Below, piece by piece: positions 29,592 through 59,200 of a DNA stretch of 64,000 nucleotides. The translations under genes and the position numbers were made by a program. Under the pieces are notes generated by a model that was given only the letters and a program-made list of their open reading frames with translations, did not search any database and had not been told where the DNA came from. Positions within the stretch are counted from its first letter, which is position 1; each line of letters starts with the position of its first letter. This DNA comes from Asterochloris sp. CNOR1 (Eukaryota; Chlorophyta; Trebouxiophyceae; Trebouxiales; Trebouxiaceae): the NCBI GenBank assembly GCA_963969365.1, contig OZ017751.1:1736001-1800000 (forward strand), given 5' to 3'.

Positions 29592-30271
29592 CTGCAGCCG
29601 GCAGCAGGCGGGGCTTGATTCCAATGGGCAGAAAAGGTGGACGACACCGCAGTGCAAGAGCACAGCCTGCAGCAGGCAGCATTTGAAGCTTGCCAGCAGA
29701 GGGGAGACACAGATGCGACGTGCGATGATGCCCTTTGTCAAGCAGTACTTGGGAAAATTGGAGTGAAAGGTAGGACATGTGCCTTGCTTGCCTCAAAAGC
29801 TGGGCACGGGCGGCCGCTCTGCTCCCCAGGGGACTGCTGAAATGTCCACCTTGTCAGCTGAAGATGTCCAGATTTGCATGCATGCATAGTTCCCACAGGG
29901 GCAATCTGGGCCATGATGCACGTCACATGCCGTCATACAGCTGGGCCTAGCAGCAGATCCCAATGCTGTATGCCATGCTCAGCACACCTCATCAAGCCAG
30001 CCCTGAATGGCACCGTGAGCAATCAACTGAGCTGTTTGAGAGATCAACGATATTCTTGGTCTGTCAGGCTGACATCATGAGATTGCTCATGAAGGTTGTG
30101 ACCGAGTAGTTCGAGGGCTTTTTGAAAAGGCGTCCTTTGCCTAAGGCCCACTGTCAGTTGGGCTCAGGTTTGACTAGGTCGTGATCGAAAACGGGCCATA
30201 TGTGTCACCTGATGCTCAAAGGACAAGCAAATCTATGACAGTGCAGGACCAGACTTCGCCAAATTCACCTC
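29592..30271. other. Region between the OMA1-like fragment and TrpRS, no clear gene
   Basis: Holds the TrpRS promoter and 5' UTR. A minus-strand ORF near 29690-29770 (including KYCLTKGIIARR) could be a further remnant of the OMA1-like gene, but it has no recognised domain. Nothing else supported. Confidence 0.45.
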
Positions 30272-33200
30272 ATGTCGGGAGTTGAGGCTCTTGCTGCTCA
30301 GCTTGAAGAGAAGGCTACATTGGCTAATGGCATTGCTGCAGCAAGCCCTCAGGAAGAGCGAGAGGACGATGCTAAGGGCCAGCAGGAGGAACAGGTGCAC
30401 TCCTGAACTCAGCTGTCTCAGGCAGCTGCGAATTGTTCACTGCTCCTTAAGCGCAAGCCCACAACATAAGCGCTGCAGGTCGTGACGCCTTGGACTGTCA
30501 GCTCTGAGGGCGCTATTGATTATGCAAAGCTGATCAATGAGGTGAGGCTCTCAGAGCGTGTGGGGCTGCAGTGGCAGCATCTGGCTGCATGACTGGCCCA
30601 AGATGCGATTTCCTTGTAAATCATGTGGGGCTGCACGGAAAGCACACAGTGCCATTCAAGGTCACACAAACTGCTGCTTGGGATGCTGCACAGCACCAGG
30701 TCAGTCTTCAGCAATGAGTCATGCAAGTTGCTACCCTGCAGTTTGGGGTCACACCCATCAATGCTGAGCTGGTGGCCAGGTGAGGCATACTCCTTGGCAC
30801 TTTCCAACAAGGCACACTGACAAGCATGCTGCTTGATGGCAGCAGGCGCCATGCACTGGGCACACCACTCATATCCCTTTGCTGCCATGCAGAGTAGAGC
30901 ACCTCACCCATCGGCCAGCGCATCGATTTCTGCGCAGAGGAATTTTCTTTGCGCACAGGGAGCTGGACCAAATTCTCAACAACTATGAGAAGGGCAAGCC
31001 CTTCTACCTCTACACTGGCAGGGTGCGGTGCTCACACTCCGCGCTTGGGCACAACATATAAAAGCATTTCTCAGCACTCTTCTCATTGGCTGCTCCGCCA
31101 TTGGGACTGCCCAGCACACACAGCTCATACATCTGCCACAGGGCGGAGTCTGCTGCGGCCGCTCCTTGTCTGATATGCAGCCCTGCATGGACCTGGTCGG
31201 CTTCTGGGGAGCGACCAACACATGACCAACTCAGTGGGCTTGCCTGCAGGGGCCCTCCTCTGATGCGCTGCACCTGGGGCACTTGATTCCCTTTATGTTT
31301 ACCCAGTGGCTGCAAGAAGCCTTCAAGGTGCCTCTAGTGATCCAGCTGACCGACGATGAGAAAACCCTGTGGAAGTGAGTTTTGGTGCACCTGACACCAC
31401 CTGGTGCTGCTGTCACTCTTATTGCGGTCACTCTTATTGCTTCTCCCTGCAGCAGCTGCTGCTGACTCTCGCAACTTGTACAGCTGGCAGCTGCATGCGG
31501 AGAGCACTGGCTGATGGCAGCAGCCATGCAATGTGCTCATGAGTGGCGCTGATGACAGGCGCTCATGCTGTGGGCTGCAGGCTCTTCTCTTGGCAGCGCC
31601 TCCAGTGTGCAGCCCAGGTTTGACAGGTGGTCGGCACCCTCAATCCGTGCTAGTGCTGCAGGGACATCACCATCCCAGAGGCTCGCAAGCTGGCACGAGA
31701 AAACTGCAAGGACATCATTGCCTGCGGCTTTGACATTAATCGCACCTTCATCTTCAGCGATTATGACTACGTGGGCGGCATGATGTACCAGAACATTGTG
31801 GCCATTCAGAAGTGAGTAGCACGGCAAGCTCCCAGCTAGAAGGGCAGCAGAGCTGCGCACCTTCAGTGGCTCGCCTGCACGAAAGCATTTTGTGGCTAGA
31901 GCATGCACACTGCATTGCTACCCAGAGGTCTGCCAGCCCTGCTGTGTAACCTTTTCATTAGCTGCAGAGCTGTCTTGAGCAGCACTGGTGCCAGAATGTA
32001 CCTGCATCTGACTGCATGCTAGGGCCGCTCAAGGAGTGGGAAGATCTCATCTGACTTGTGGCAGCTGCAGGCTGCTGTTCAGGCCTTGGCCCATCAAGGC
32101 ATTACTTCTTTGATCAGATGCTGATCTGCTCCGCCAGCGCTGCAGGTGCGTCACCTACAACTCTGCGCGGGGCATCTTTGGCTTCAAGGGGGAGTCCAAC
32201 ATCGGGCAGGTGGCATTCCCAGCAGTGCAGGCTGCGCCGTCCTTCCCCACCACATTCCCCCACATGTTTGGGCAGCAGCGGGACATCAAGTGCCTCATCC
32301 CCTGCGCCATTGACCAGGACCCATACTTCAGAATGACTAGGTGTGCATCCTTTGCCAGCAAGCATGGGGCTGCTGGCACACCTAGTTCAGAGATGTCCCA
32401 GCAGAAAAGCCCACTTCAGGGTGATCTGTCATGACACCAAACACACAAACTTTCTGCATTCCGCACGGATTGTACATCAGGTCTGCTCGGCTGCTCCTGC
32501 TCCACTAAGCGTTGTCAGGCTGTGTTTATACCAGTACAAAGCTGCCAGCAGCACAGCAATCCATCTGCCTGTGGGCAACTGCAGCATGCTGAGCAGGCTG
32601 CCCTCTCATGCTCTGCATCGCCCACTGCAGGGATGTTGCTCCCCGGATTGGCTATGAGAAGCCGGCTCTCATAGAGTCACGCTTCTTCCCAGCACTCCAG
32701 GTGCGAGCCATGTTTTGCAACCCCTTGCTGGGTCCCTGAAGCATGCTGGCATGGACCACAGCTTGCTGACTCACTGTGGTGTCTCATGCAGCCTGGAGAC
32801 AGTGATTGAGCAGCCCTGTGGCTGGGCCAGCTCGTGCTCCCTGACGACTGGCTCTACCAGTTGCAGCTGCGTGCTCAAGTCATGCATGCTGCCCCTGGCT
32901 GCAGGGTGAGAGCGGCAAAATGTCTGCCAGCGACCCCACCTCTGCCATCTTCACGAGTGACACGCCCAAGCAAATCTTGGACAAGGTCAAGAAATATGCA
33001 TTCTCGGGCGGGGGCGACACAGTGGAGAAGCACAGAGAGCATGGTGAGCCTGCAGTGTCCTATGAGTTTCTGTTCTGAAGTCTGACCTTGCCTCACAGAG
33101 CATGTTTGGCAGAGGCAGTTGTGTGCGCAAAGCCTGTTTGGGTTCTCATTTTGAAGCAGTGCCCAGGCCCCCTTATGGGCGGAGGCAGCCTAGTTGGTAC

Positions 33201-33780
33201 AAAGCTGATCGCTGGCAGGAAGGTGTGCACCAGCACTGCCCTGACAAGCATTGCACAGGCCCCCTTGCAGGCACAGGCACAGGCAGCCTCTGCCTGGTGC
33301 ACCAGGCAAGAGTAGCGCCCAGGTGTGCAGCTCTCTTCTGAGTCGTGCTTGTCTGCTGCAGGCTGCAATTTGGAAGTTGATGTAACCTGGAAGTACCTCA
33401 ACTTCTTCTTGGATGATGATGCTGAGCTTGGCAGGATAGAGAGGGACTATGGCAGTGGCCAGATGCTGACGGGCACTGCCAAGGGCATTCTCATCAAGGT
33501 GTGCTTGCATGGTGCAGGAGGTTTTGCAGAGACCTTAGCATGTTGCGGGCTGCCCAGAGCTGCAAACGTGTCTGCATGTGCTGTGTCAGTGTGTGAGGCG
33601 CTCTGCCAGAGGCTGCCGGCTGAATTCGCCGTAAGTCCAACAGCGTTTGATTCTCGTGATGCCCTGCCTCAGGAGCTGCAAGACATTGTGGCACGGCACA
33701 AAGCTGCACGGGCGCGAGTCACAGATGAGATGGTGGATGCCTTCATGGCTCCTCGCGCTATGCCAGACTTGTTTGGCTGA
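30272..33780 (+). CDS. WARS1: Cytosolic tryptophanyl-tRNA synthetase
   Basis: Charges tRNA-Trp with tryptophan using ATP (class Ic synthetase). Exons: 30272-30394, 30479-30541, 30742-30779, 30893-31022, 31250-31374, 31662-31811, 32146-32340, 32631-32700, 32905-33043, 33362-33498, 33598-33630, 33673-33780; phases agree, 436 aa. The N-terminus is a short helical extension without the vertebrate WHEP domain. The eukaryotic signature follows: [56 protein letters not shown] (HIGH-like LGHL), [58 protein letters not shown] (KMSKS-like KMSAS) and [11 protein letters not shown]. It ends [15 protein letters not shown]. The last two introns (33499-33597 and 33631-33672) are multiples of three without stops, so retention would keep frame. 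Confidence 0.96.
31412..31441 (+). repeat. 15-bp tandem duplication in TrpRS intron 5
   Basis: The unit GTCACTCTTATTGC plus one base occurs twice in a row (31412-31426 and 31427-31441) with one difference at the last base. It lies within the intron between 31375 and 31661. Confidence 0.85.
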
Positions 33781-34311
33781 GGCCTTTATGCGCCCTGCTT
33801 GGCCCCTTCAGCACAGAGCAAAAATAAGCGAGGCTTCTGGTTGGCCATCGGTCCAAGATGTGATGTAATCGGCTATCATTTGGGTTGCCAGGATCTATTC
33901 ATCCTTTGTGCTTACTGACCATTGCTCCGGCCTTCGTGAGATTGTTCCAGACTCAGCACGCATTGCTGAAGGATCAGAGGTCCCGCAGCAGGCGCCCCTC
34001 TTTGGCAGAGTCAAACTGCAGCCACACTGAACTGACCAGGTGCATACCATGCAGTGGCAAAGAGCTGCAGCAAGCACTGTGTGCCAAACGGCTTGGACAT
34101 GGCAACTGTTAGGGTTTGCATTGCCCTGCCCGAGTTACGCCAAATGCAAATCCCGCAGGGTGTTCTGGGCTGACCTGGTGTAAGCCTCTCAGAGAACTGC
34201 GGTGCAGAACCCAGATCAGCTTACAGTTGCAGGCGCGGCAGGTGTTTCCTAGAGCCTGGTGTCCGCTTCTGGGATTGCAGCATTCCTCTAGGCCCCGGGG
34301 GAGGGCCAAAC
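33781..34311. other. Intergenic region TrpRS to RAD6-like, same strand
   Basis: 531 bp holding the TrpRS 3' UTR and the promoter/5' UTR of the ubiquitin-conjugating enzyme. No repeat, RNA gene or coding exon recognised. Confidence 0.5.
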
Positions 34312-35316
34312 ATGTCCACCCCAGCGCGTAAGGTGAGACATCTCCTTGGCAGAGCCCTGCTCAAGAGCCAACTGCGCACAGCTGAGCTGACATCACACAG
34401 CGGGCTAGCATCATGCACCAGTTGCCAAGTAATCTGACTGAAGTTCTTGTCCGATCTGGGCTGCAGCGTCTGATGCGGGACTTCAAGAGGCTGCAGCAGG
34501 ACCCACCCCAGGGCATCAATGGATCACCCAACCCAGATAACATCATGTCCTGGAATGCGGTCATCTTTGGCCCAGACGACACTCCCTGGGATGGTGGTGA
34601 GCAGCCAACACTCCCTGCTCGCAGCATGATGCTGCAGTCTGCAGTGGCTGTTGCCCAGCAGCATGGTGTCGCCACTGTCCATGAGCATGCCACTTTGCGG
34701 ATCGTCTCAACCCAGGCCACTGATCGGGTGCAGGCACCTTCAAGCTGACCCTGGAGTTCTCAGAGGAGTACCCCAACAAAGCGCCAGTCGTGAAATTCAA
34801 GTCCAAGATGTTCCACCCAAACAGTGAGCTTTAGCATGCTTGTCCATGCCTCTGATGCACTGCGGGCTTGCAGTCTCTGCTGCCTGCCCGCTTGCTGATC
34901 CCTGGTGCAGGCTGTCACAAGAGCCCCATCTGTGCTGCAGTCTACATGGATGGCGGCATCTGCCTAGACATCCTGCAAAACCAGTGGAGCCCCATCTACG
35001 ATGTCGCCGCCATCCTGACATCGATACAGGTGACAGTCTGCGTACAGCTCAGTGCTATGGGCATCAGCTGAGCTTGAGGCTGACTTGCCCAGTTGTCCTC
35101 CTGCTGCAGTCACTCTTGTGCGACCCAAACCCAAACTCACCTGCCAACTCAGAAGCCGCAAGGCTGTACGGCGAGAACAGGTGGGCTTGATAAACGCAGT
35201 GCAGGCTGCTCCTTGCCCCAATCCCTTTCACAGCAACTCTTTCTTGCAGGCGGGAGTACAACAGGAAAGTAAAGGATGCTGTGGAGGCCAGCTGGGCTGA
35301 AGCAGCCGATGTATAA
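34312..35316 (+). CDS. UBC2: Ubiquitin-conjugating enzyme E2, RAD6/UBC2 type
   Basis: Accepts ubiquitin from E1 and, with RAD18, BRE1 or UBR1-type E3 ligases, modifies PCNA, histone H2B or N-end-rule substrates. Exons: 34312-34332, 34467-34596, 34734-34823, 34941-35029, 35110-35180, 35250-35316; phases agree, 155 aa, the family's usual size. It begins [20 protein letters not shown], the invariant RAD6 start. Later segments are [42 protein letters not shown], and the catalytic region [18 protein letters not shown] with the active-site Cys. Then come [24 protein letters not shown] and [15 protein letters not shown]. There is no acidic yeast-type tail. The RAD6 family is separated from other E2s by the N-terminus and the QSLL...NSPANSEAA block. 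Convergent with the KDM5 gene (315 bp between stop codons). Confidence 0.96.
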
Positions 35317-35631
35317 GAGGCAGCCGTAGGCAACCTTAGATAATCAGCTTGGCCCTACCTGTGTTAGCTAGTTCAACTTTCATTGCAGCATAGCGCTGCC
35401 AGTTTGCAAGACTTCAGATGCCCATAAAGCAGTGCCTTGTTCCAATGGGAGGCAGACATATTAGAGTGGGGCATAAGGTCAAGCAATGCTGGATGTCTCA
35501 TTTGTGGTGAGCTAATAAAAGGGCGGTCATGTGGGTCCCACCTGCAATAGTGAACAACAAAGACCTGTGCTTCGAACATGCAGGGCGAAGATCATGTGCC
35601 TCTGTTCATTGGCCTAGCAACATAACTGTTC
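35317..35631. other. Convergent 3' region, RAD6-like / KDM5
   Basis: 315 bp between opposing stop codons. It contains an A/T-richer patch with TAATAAAAG near 35513, which could serve as a polyadenylation signal for the plus-strand gene; this is a guess. No gene seen. Confidence 0.4.
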
Positions 35632-52731
<17,100 letters not shown>

Positions 52732-53062
52732 ACTGACCACTGCAGGCCCCTGACTTTCTGACCTGGGTTCCTCTGCTGTTCAGATCGACATGGCAGGCCT
52801 GGAGCTCGCTACAGGGTGCAGTTGCAGGTGGCACAGCAGTAGTGCTCAGCAACGCATATGGCCTTGAAAGCGGCCCTCTCGACGCTGCAGCAAGCTTGAC
52901 TGACTGCACAGGCCCCGAGTCTCACGCTGGGCAAGGTCAACACAGAAGGAAACAAGCAAGCTGCTCTGTTTTCTTAAACAATTCTTGTAAGCTTGCGGAG
53001 ATTGCCTTGGCAGGTCTGCCCGTGACTCTCTTTCGCCACAACACGCATGGCAGATTGACTGC
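52732..53062. promoter_or_regulatory. Bidirectional intergenic region, KDM5 (-) / RanBPM-like (+)
   Basis: 331 bp between divergent start codons, containing both promoters. No TATA box or named element supported. Confidence 0.45.
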
Positions 53063-55672
53063 ATGGCACAGCAGCAACAGTCTCTCAAGAGCAGATACCC
53101 AACTCCCTCTGCCTGGGACAGCAGAGTCAGCAGGAGTGTGAGCCGTTGCCTGCAGATCGCTGGGCTCAAGGCCAAGTACATTGGTAGGCACATTGCTTTC
53201 AGGATGGCAAGTGCTTCAGCTCAGCAGCAGCTGTCTCCTCATGAGCTGACCCCTTGCAGGGCCTGGCAACGAGGACAAGGATGCAGCCAGTGTCAGGGCA
53301 GACTACCCGGTGCCCGCGGACCTTGGCCTGTATTACTTTGAGGTCACTGTTGTGAACAAGGGCAGGGATGGCTTCATAGGTCAGCTCACTTTGCTTCCTC
53401 TGGCAAGGTTGCACCTGTGTCTGGGTATGTGCAAGTTTCCAGGGCTTGCTTGCAGGCGTCGGCTTCAGCACAGCAGATGTGAAGCTGGAGAGACTGCCAG
53501 GCTGGGAGCCGCACTCTTACGGTTACCATGGCGATGATGGCATGGCTTTCAAGAGCTGCGGCACTGGCGATCAGTATGGCCCCAAGTGGACAACAGGTGG
53601 GCAAGTCCTGCAGGAGCTGTCCGTGATGGGGGTGGCCTCAGTTCTGGTCAGCAAAGGGCGCTCCCCCGTGGCGCAGGACAGGACTTTGCTTTGATACTCA
53701 GGACGATGCCTTTCCTGACCCAGTGATTTCACACATATTGAGCAGCTTGCACACACCTGACATTGCACATCCACATCAACTCTTGCTCAGGCCCTTACAT
53801 TGGCATCGCAGAGTGTCCGGCTGCTGCTATGCCTACAGCCTGGCAGAGAGAGACCTGCCGCACTGTGCCAGTAGGGGCTGTTGCAGTCAGTGGCTGCTCC
53901 GTTTGGGTGGTGATTGTGCAGGGTAGCAGCAGTGCTGTGCCTCATACCACCGCTGCAGCCACTGCCCTGCAGCAGGTGGTCTCACGAGAATGCTGCTTGA
54001 ATTGCCCCTGCCCTTTCCGACCGTGTGTATCGTTCAATCAGCCTCCCAAAGGTGTCATGTCTGTGGCCCTGCCCTGCCTCGCTGCAGGTGATGTGATTGG
54101 CGTGCTTCTCAACCGCGTCGACCACACCATTAGCTTCACCAAAAATGGCATGGACCTGGGGGTGGCCTTCCGTGATGTGAGGGAAGAGCGTCTGTATCCC
54201 ACAGTGGGCATGCGCACTCCTGACGAGGAGGTGCTGGCCAACTTTGGCAGCAACAGCTTCAGGACCAACGTTGAGATGCTGCGAGCGGAGGCTGCCGAGA
54301 AAGTGCACAGCGCCATCGAGCACACACAGCTTCCCAGCAAGGGCCGGGTGCGCAGGGCAGCTGCCACATGTGTTGCTGCATCTTGGAGTGCTGAGGGCTG
54401 ATAACTGCATCAGTCAGAACTGCACATGACAGGCATCCCAAGGGCTGGGGGCGCCAAGGTAGCGTAGCCTTTCACTGCAGGCTGCTCATTCATTCCTGCG
54501 ATGCCTCGGCTTAGTAAGCACTGTTCACTCAGGCCCTGAGCTGTTGCTGTGCCCCCCCTGCAGTCTGGGAGCCTGCTGGGCGGGCTGGTGTTCAATCATC
54601 TGGTCCATCAGGGGTACTGGCACACAGCAGCAGCTGTAGCACAGGACGCACTGGCAGGCGCCAAGCAGGTGTCAGAGCAAGACAGACAGGTGCAGATGAC
54701 AGTGTTTTGTTTTAGATACGAATTTGCTTGTTTGCTGCAGGCATGCCCTCTGTTGCCAGGGAAATTTGGCTCCTTAAGATGCCTGCTGTGCCTTTACATT
54801 GCCACACAGCATGGTGCAGCTGCAGCTGGCAAATGCTGAGCTTGCATTGCGTGCAGGAGGTTGAGTCTCGCCAGCAGATCATGCGCCATGTGCAGCAGGG
54901 CGATATAGATGAGGCGGTGGAGCTGACAGATCGTCTGGCGCCTGGCCTCCTTCAGCAGGAGCCCCAGCTTGATTTCCGGTTGCGCTGTCAGAAGTTCATT
55001 GAGCTGGTAAGGCTTCAGCTGTACTGCATGGGCTGCAAGCTGGTGGGGCTGCCCAGCTTCTGCGCATGACTTGCAGCACGCTTGCTGGCTGTGCTTGACG
55101 GTGTTGTTGCTTTTGGCAATCGGGGGCTATTTGACCTCTGCCTTGTTGCTGATTGTACTGTACACTCGTGCCATGCAGACAGCTTGACACCGGTGCAGCT
55201 GCCTTGTGCTGGTGCAGGTGCGTGCGCGGGATGATGAGGCTGCGATGGCTTATGGGCGTGCTGCTCTTGGCGCCACCTGCGTCACTCAGCAGGACCATGA
55301 GCTCTTACAGGACGTGTTGTCCCTGCTGGCCTATGATGAGCCTGAAAAGTCGCCCAGCGGGGACATGCTGGGTAACAAATCCCGCGAGGACCTGGCAGCT
55401 GCCCTTAATGGGGCTGTGCTGAGGAGCAAGGGGCGTATGCAGGAGTCTGCCTTAGAGAGGTTGCTGCAGCATGGGGTGGGTTGAACACAACTTCACTTCT
55501 GCAGTGTCAATCTACTCTGTTTAGCTGCCTGCTGAGCTTACTGTGCTGGCTGCAGAGCTGCCTCCACAAGGAGCTGGAGCAGAATGGCAATCCGGCCTCT
55601 ACTCTGATAGCATTTGGCAATGGCGTTGGCATCGACTTTAGCTGCAGCTCTAGCTTTTTGAAATCTGACTGA
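53063..55672 (+). CDS. RANBP9: RanBP9/10 (RanBPM)-like SPRY-LisH-CTLH-CRA protein
   Basis: Scaffold of the CTLH/GID-type E3 ubiquitin ligase in animals and yeast (Gid1 counterpart). Exons: 53063-53183, 53260-53379, 53456-53596, 54088-54347, 54564-54689, 54857-55006, 55218-55475, 55556-55672; phases agree, 430 aa. The SPRY domain (about 40-205) shows [72 protein letters not shown] and [10 protein letters not shown]. LisH follows ([20 protein letters not shown]), then CTLH ([20 protein letters not shown] ... LRCQKFIEL) and CRA ([17 protein letters not shown] ... [18 protein letters not shown] ... [14 protein letters not shown]). Domain order and segment wording match RanBPM rather than other CTLH proteins. 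The protein is shorter than animal RanBP9 because the Pro/Gln-rich N-terminus is missing. Confidence 0.93.
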
Positions 55673-56238
55673 TGAAGTTCGTTTAATGAAGTCTTTTGAA
55701 AGCCCCCTGAAGTATTGCGGTTGAGCTGAGGATTTGTGCACAGCGGTCTGGGTGCCCTTGGGCTCTTTGGAGCATCAGTGGAACGCTTTCCTTGCCACAG
55801 ATGACTTGAGGTACCGATGCTGTCGCCTGTCAATTGCTAGCCTCCTCATCCCAGCAGCAGCCTTGCTAGCCTCCTCATCCCAGCAGCAGCCAGATGCCGT
55901 GCTGCTTCGATGGGACCCTCATCTCTGCAGCCTAAGCTCTGACAGGTGCAAGCTGCACAAGCATGAGCCATGTTGCGTGCCGCACTGAAACCATTGCAGG
56001 CCGTCTGGCAGAAATGCATCCTGAGAACATTGTCCTCTTGCTGGCAGAAGTTTGGCAGCAATCTGAAGCATGGACAGGCCAAGGCAGACCAGCCCTTACC
56101 AGCAGCGCAGGTGCTGCTGCGCACGATGATCAGTGGAAGAGGATTCAGGCTGCTTGATCAGACGTGCAGCACCTCTGTGCCCTTGTGAGCAGCACTGCAG
56201 CTGCAGCCGCTCACAGCGCTTTCGCTGCGCCTGTTGCC
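55673..56238. other. Intergenic region RanBPM-like to PPP4R4-like
   Basis: 566 bp between same-strand genes. It contains a perfect 29-bp direct repeat (55834-55891) but no recognised exon or RNA gene. Confidence 0.5.
55834..55891 (+). repeat. Perfect 29-bp tandem duplication
   Basis: The unit starting TTGCTAGCCTCCTCATCCC and ending AGCAGCAGCC occurs twice back to back (55834-55862 and 55863-55891) with no difference, so it is young. It lies upstream of the PPP4R4-like gene. Confidence 0.9.
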
Positions 56239-59200
56239 ATGAATGTCCTGCCTGAGGACTGGGAAGCTGTGCCTCACACGGAGCAGGCAAAAGTCGAAGA
56301 GATAAAACGGCTTTCGGTGAGCTATCAGAGAGCAATGATTGTGATGTGGCTGGACAAATGCATTGAAGCAATGCTCGAGGGCGGCAAGGCCGCATCTCAG
56401 GCAGTGCTGGGTGTGGTGCCCTGCCATGGCCCCTTGTTCAATGCTACAGCCCCATGCCTGCAGGTGCCAGAAAACTTGGGTGACATTGAGCGGGCAACTA
56501 CTCTGTTGCATGGGGGCCACCCGTTGCAGCAGAAGAGTGTCATTGAAAGGTGCGAGCATGCTGCAGCCTGTGCTCCAAGCGCCCAAGAGAGGTGGCATGG
56601 CCTTGTTGCCCGTTTGCGCAGAAGCACATGACTCAAACAGCAGTTGTATGCTGCAGCTTCCCTGCGCTGGTGCGTATGAGAGGTCGGACAGCCTACGTTT
56701 CTGTGGCGTCGTTGCTTTCGACGTTGGCGTCCAGTTTTGACCTTTCACTGAAGGTGGGGCTTGATTTGTCATGTGCAGCTGTGAAGCCGGCAGCATATCT
56801 GGGACACAGCTCAGAAGGCAGCTGCAGAGCATGGCGGCTTTGCCTGTGCAGAGAGCTGGGCGGCCGAGCAGTGTGACATAGCTTCAAGGAAGAACATCTA
56901 TCCTCTGCCTGTGCAGATAGCCATGATTGAGGCGTTGACGACCATTGTACAGGATAGGCTGCTGCCGCCACCTGACATCAATGATCTCATCATGCCAACT
57001 GTCCTAGCCAACCTTGGTATAACTGGCATGGCCGATGAGGTGGGGTCTAGCTTTACACAGACATTACAAAATGATACCTTGCTCCAGGGCCTTTGCACTC
57101 ACTAGCTTGTAAGGACGCATTGATTTGGAATGGCTAAAAAAGGCAGTGTTCTGCTCCATTTGCAGCTTGCATGCGTTCAATCCACAGCTGAGCAACACTG
57201 ATTTGGACGTTCTTGATGCTCAGACCCTCAAGCTGCAATGTGGTTTGCTGGCATCCTCATGCCACAGCACAAAGGTGTGATCAAGAGCTGTTGAAGCGTT
57301 GCCATCCTCTGCAGGTCATGAATGCATGGCTGGCGTGCTTCCATGCCATGGCGCCAGTGTTGGACAAGGGGATGCTGAAAGGCAAGATCTTGCCACTGGC
57401 GCTGAGCAAGGGTGCCAACGACAACACCTCGGTGCAGGCACGGGTGGTCTGCTGCGCCCTGCTGGGCGCTCTGGCGCCGCGGCTCTCCAAGGTGTGCCTG
57501 CCAGTGCACTTGGGCAGGCCTCACTGCAAGCTGGCAGGCAGAACAGACGTTCTACTTTAGCTGAACTGCTGTGGCTGGCATCCGGCAAGGTATATTGAGC
57601 ACCACTGACCCCATTAGGAGGCAGAGGCAGATGCCTCTTTGGTGCCAACAGGGCTGGTGCAGCTTAACAGGCCATGTGGGCTTGTGGTTGGGGGCAAGGG
57701 GGGTGGGGGGAAGGTGGTGCAGCCTCCCCCCTACTCACATCACGAGTAACGTGTGCAGGAGGAGATCCAACATGGCTTCCTGCAGCGCGCCGTGACGCTG
57801 TGCCAGGACACAGACTACATCGTCCGCATCAACATGTGTGACGCGCTGCAGACCATTGCAGCGGCCGTTGGGCATGAGCTGACCGTCAGCACAGTGCTTC
57901 CAGAGATATTTGAGCTGATCGGTGACGAGGAGGTCCTTGTGCGCGTGTGCGCCATGAGGTCGCTTCTCAAAGGTGGGGTCTGGCACGCTGCTGCAAAGGA
58001 GCCAGGCTGTGTTGTGGCAGACCGGCCTGCAGTGTGCCCTCAATGGAAAGCTTTGATGGGCAGATAGCCTGGCATGCATGCATGTGCCACACAGTCAGAG
58101 TTGGGGCCAGGCACCCTGCATCAGCTTAGACAGCTCACTAAGCAAGAGAACAGGAACACAGCCTACTGCAGCGCTGCAGCTGACTGCATGTGAGTACAGG
58201 CAGATATCCGCAGGCAGTTTGACAGCTTACTATTGAAGAATGGGACTCAGTGGCCCGCTGCAGCATACAGCTCAGCGCTTGAGGGTGTGGCCAACTAGCC
58301 TGCTGCAGCATGGCTGCTACACATCTGCCTGCATGTACTGCGCCACAAAGTCACTGCTCAAAAAGGCCCCGACAGGCACTTGGCAGATTTATCCTGAACA
58401 TTGGCGGTGCTGCATGAACACCATTCTGGGAAGCAGACAACATAGGTTAATCTGGGTCTGGCAGCAAATGGCCAGGGTGGCACAGCAGAATATTTGTGCA
58501 GCCTGCCTGCCTGCATTATCGCCCCTGGCTGATGCAGGGCTCATGGGTGCTGAACATCACAGAACGTCTCCTGCAGACCAGCCCATATCCATTGCTGCAG
58601 TTATGGACTCACTGCCAGCAGACTTGCGGCACAGCAAGTTGCTGCCCTTCTTGAAGCAGCAGTGCCAGTCGCCAGACCTGGATGAGCAGGTTGCTCGTTG
58701 CCTGGCTGAGCATTTTGCAGCCATAATTGAGAAGGTGACTAGTGCATGCTGTGCAACTGCTGAATGCAGCTCCCTGCTCAGCGCACTCCTTCGTGGCCAC
58801 TTGGCAGCACCCTCCTCTCTGTATGAGTTGCTGCCTTGTGAGTCGGCGCCTGGTGTGCTGCACAACTTTCTGATGCACATGATGCAGGAGAACGATGCTG
58901 AGGTCAGCTTCTTTCTGGGCTCATATCGTGAATTGGCAGCCCGCAGTGATGTTCAGACGCGCAGTTGCTGCGCACGCAGCTTTGCAGCAGTCCTGCAGGC
59001 AGCTACGGCAAAGCGGTGCGCACCTCCTGCATGATATTGAAGCACCTGGACTGCTTCAGGGCAGCTTGAAGATGTCATTGCGATTGTGGCAAGAACCTGA
59101 GGTGGTCTGCAGCTCTGGCGACGTTTCATGCAGCCGTGCAACTGGGATAGTAACTTGAGTTCAAGACATGAAGGCATCGCTTTGCAACATTGCTCCTGAT

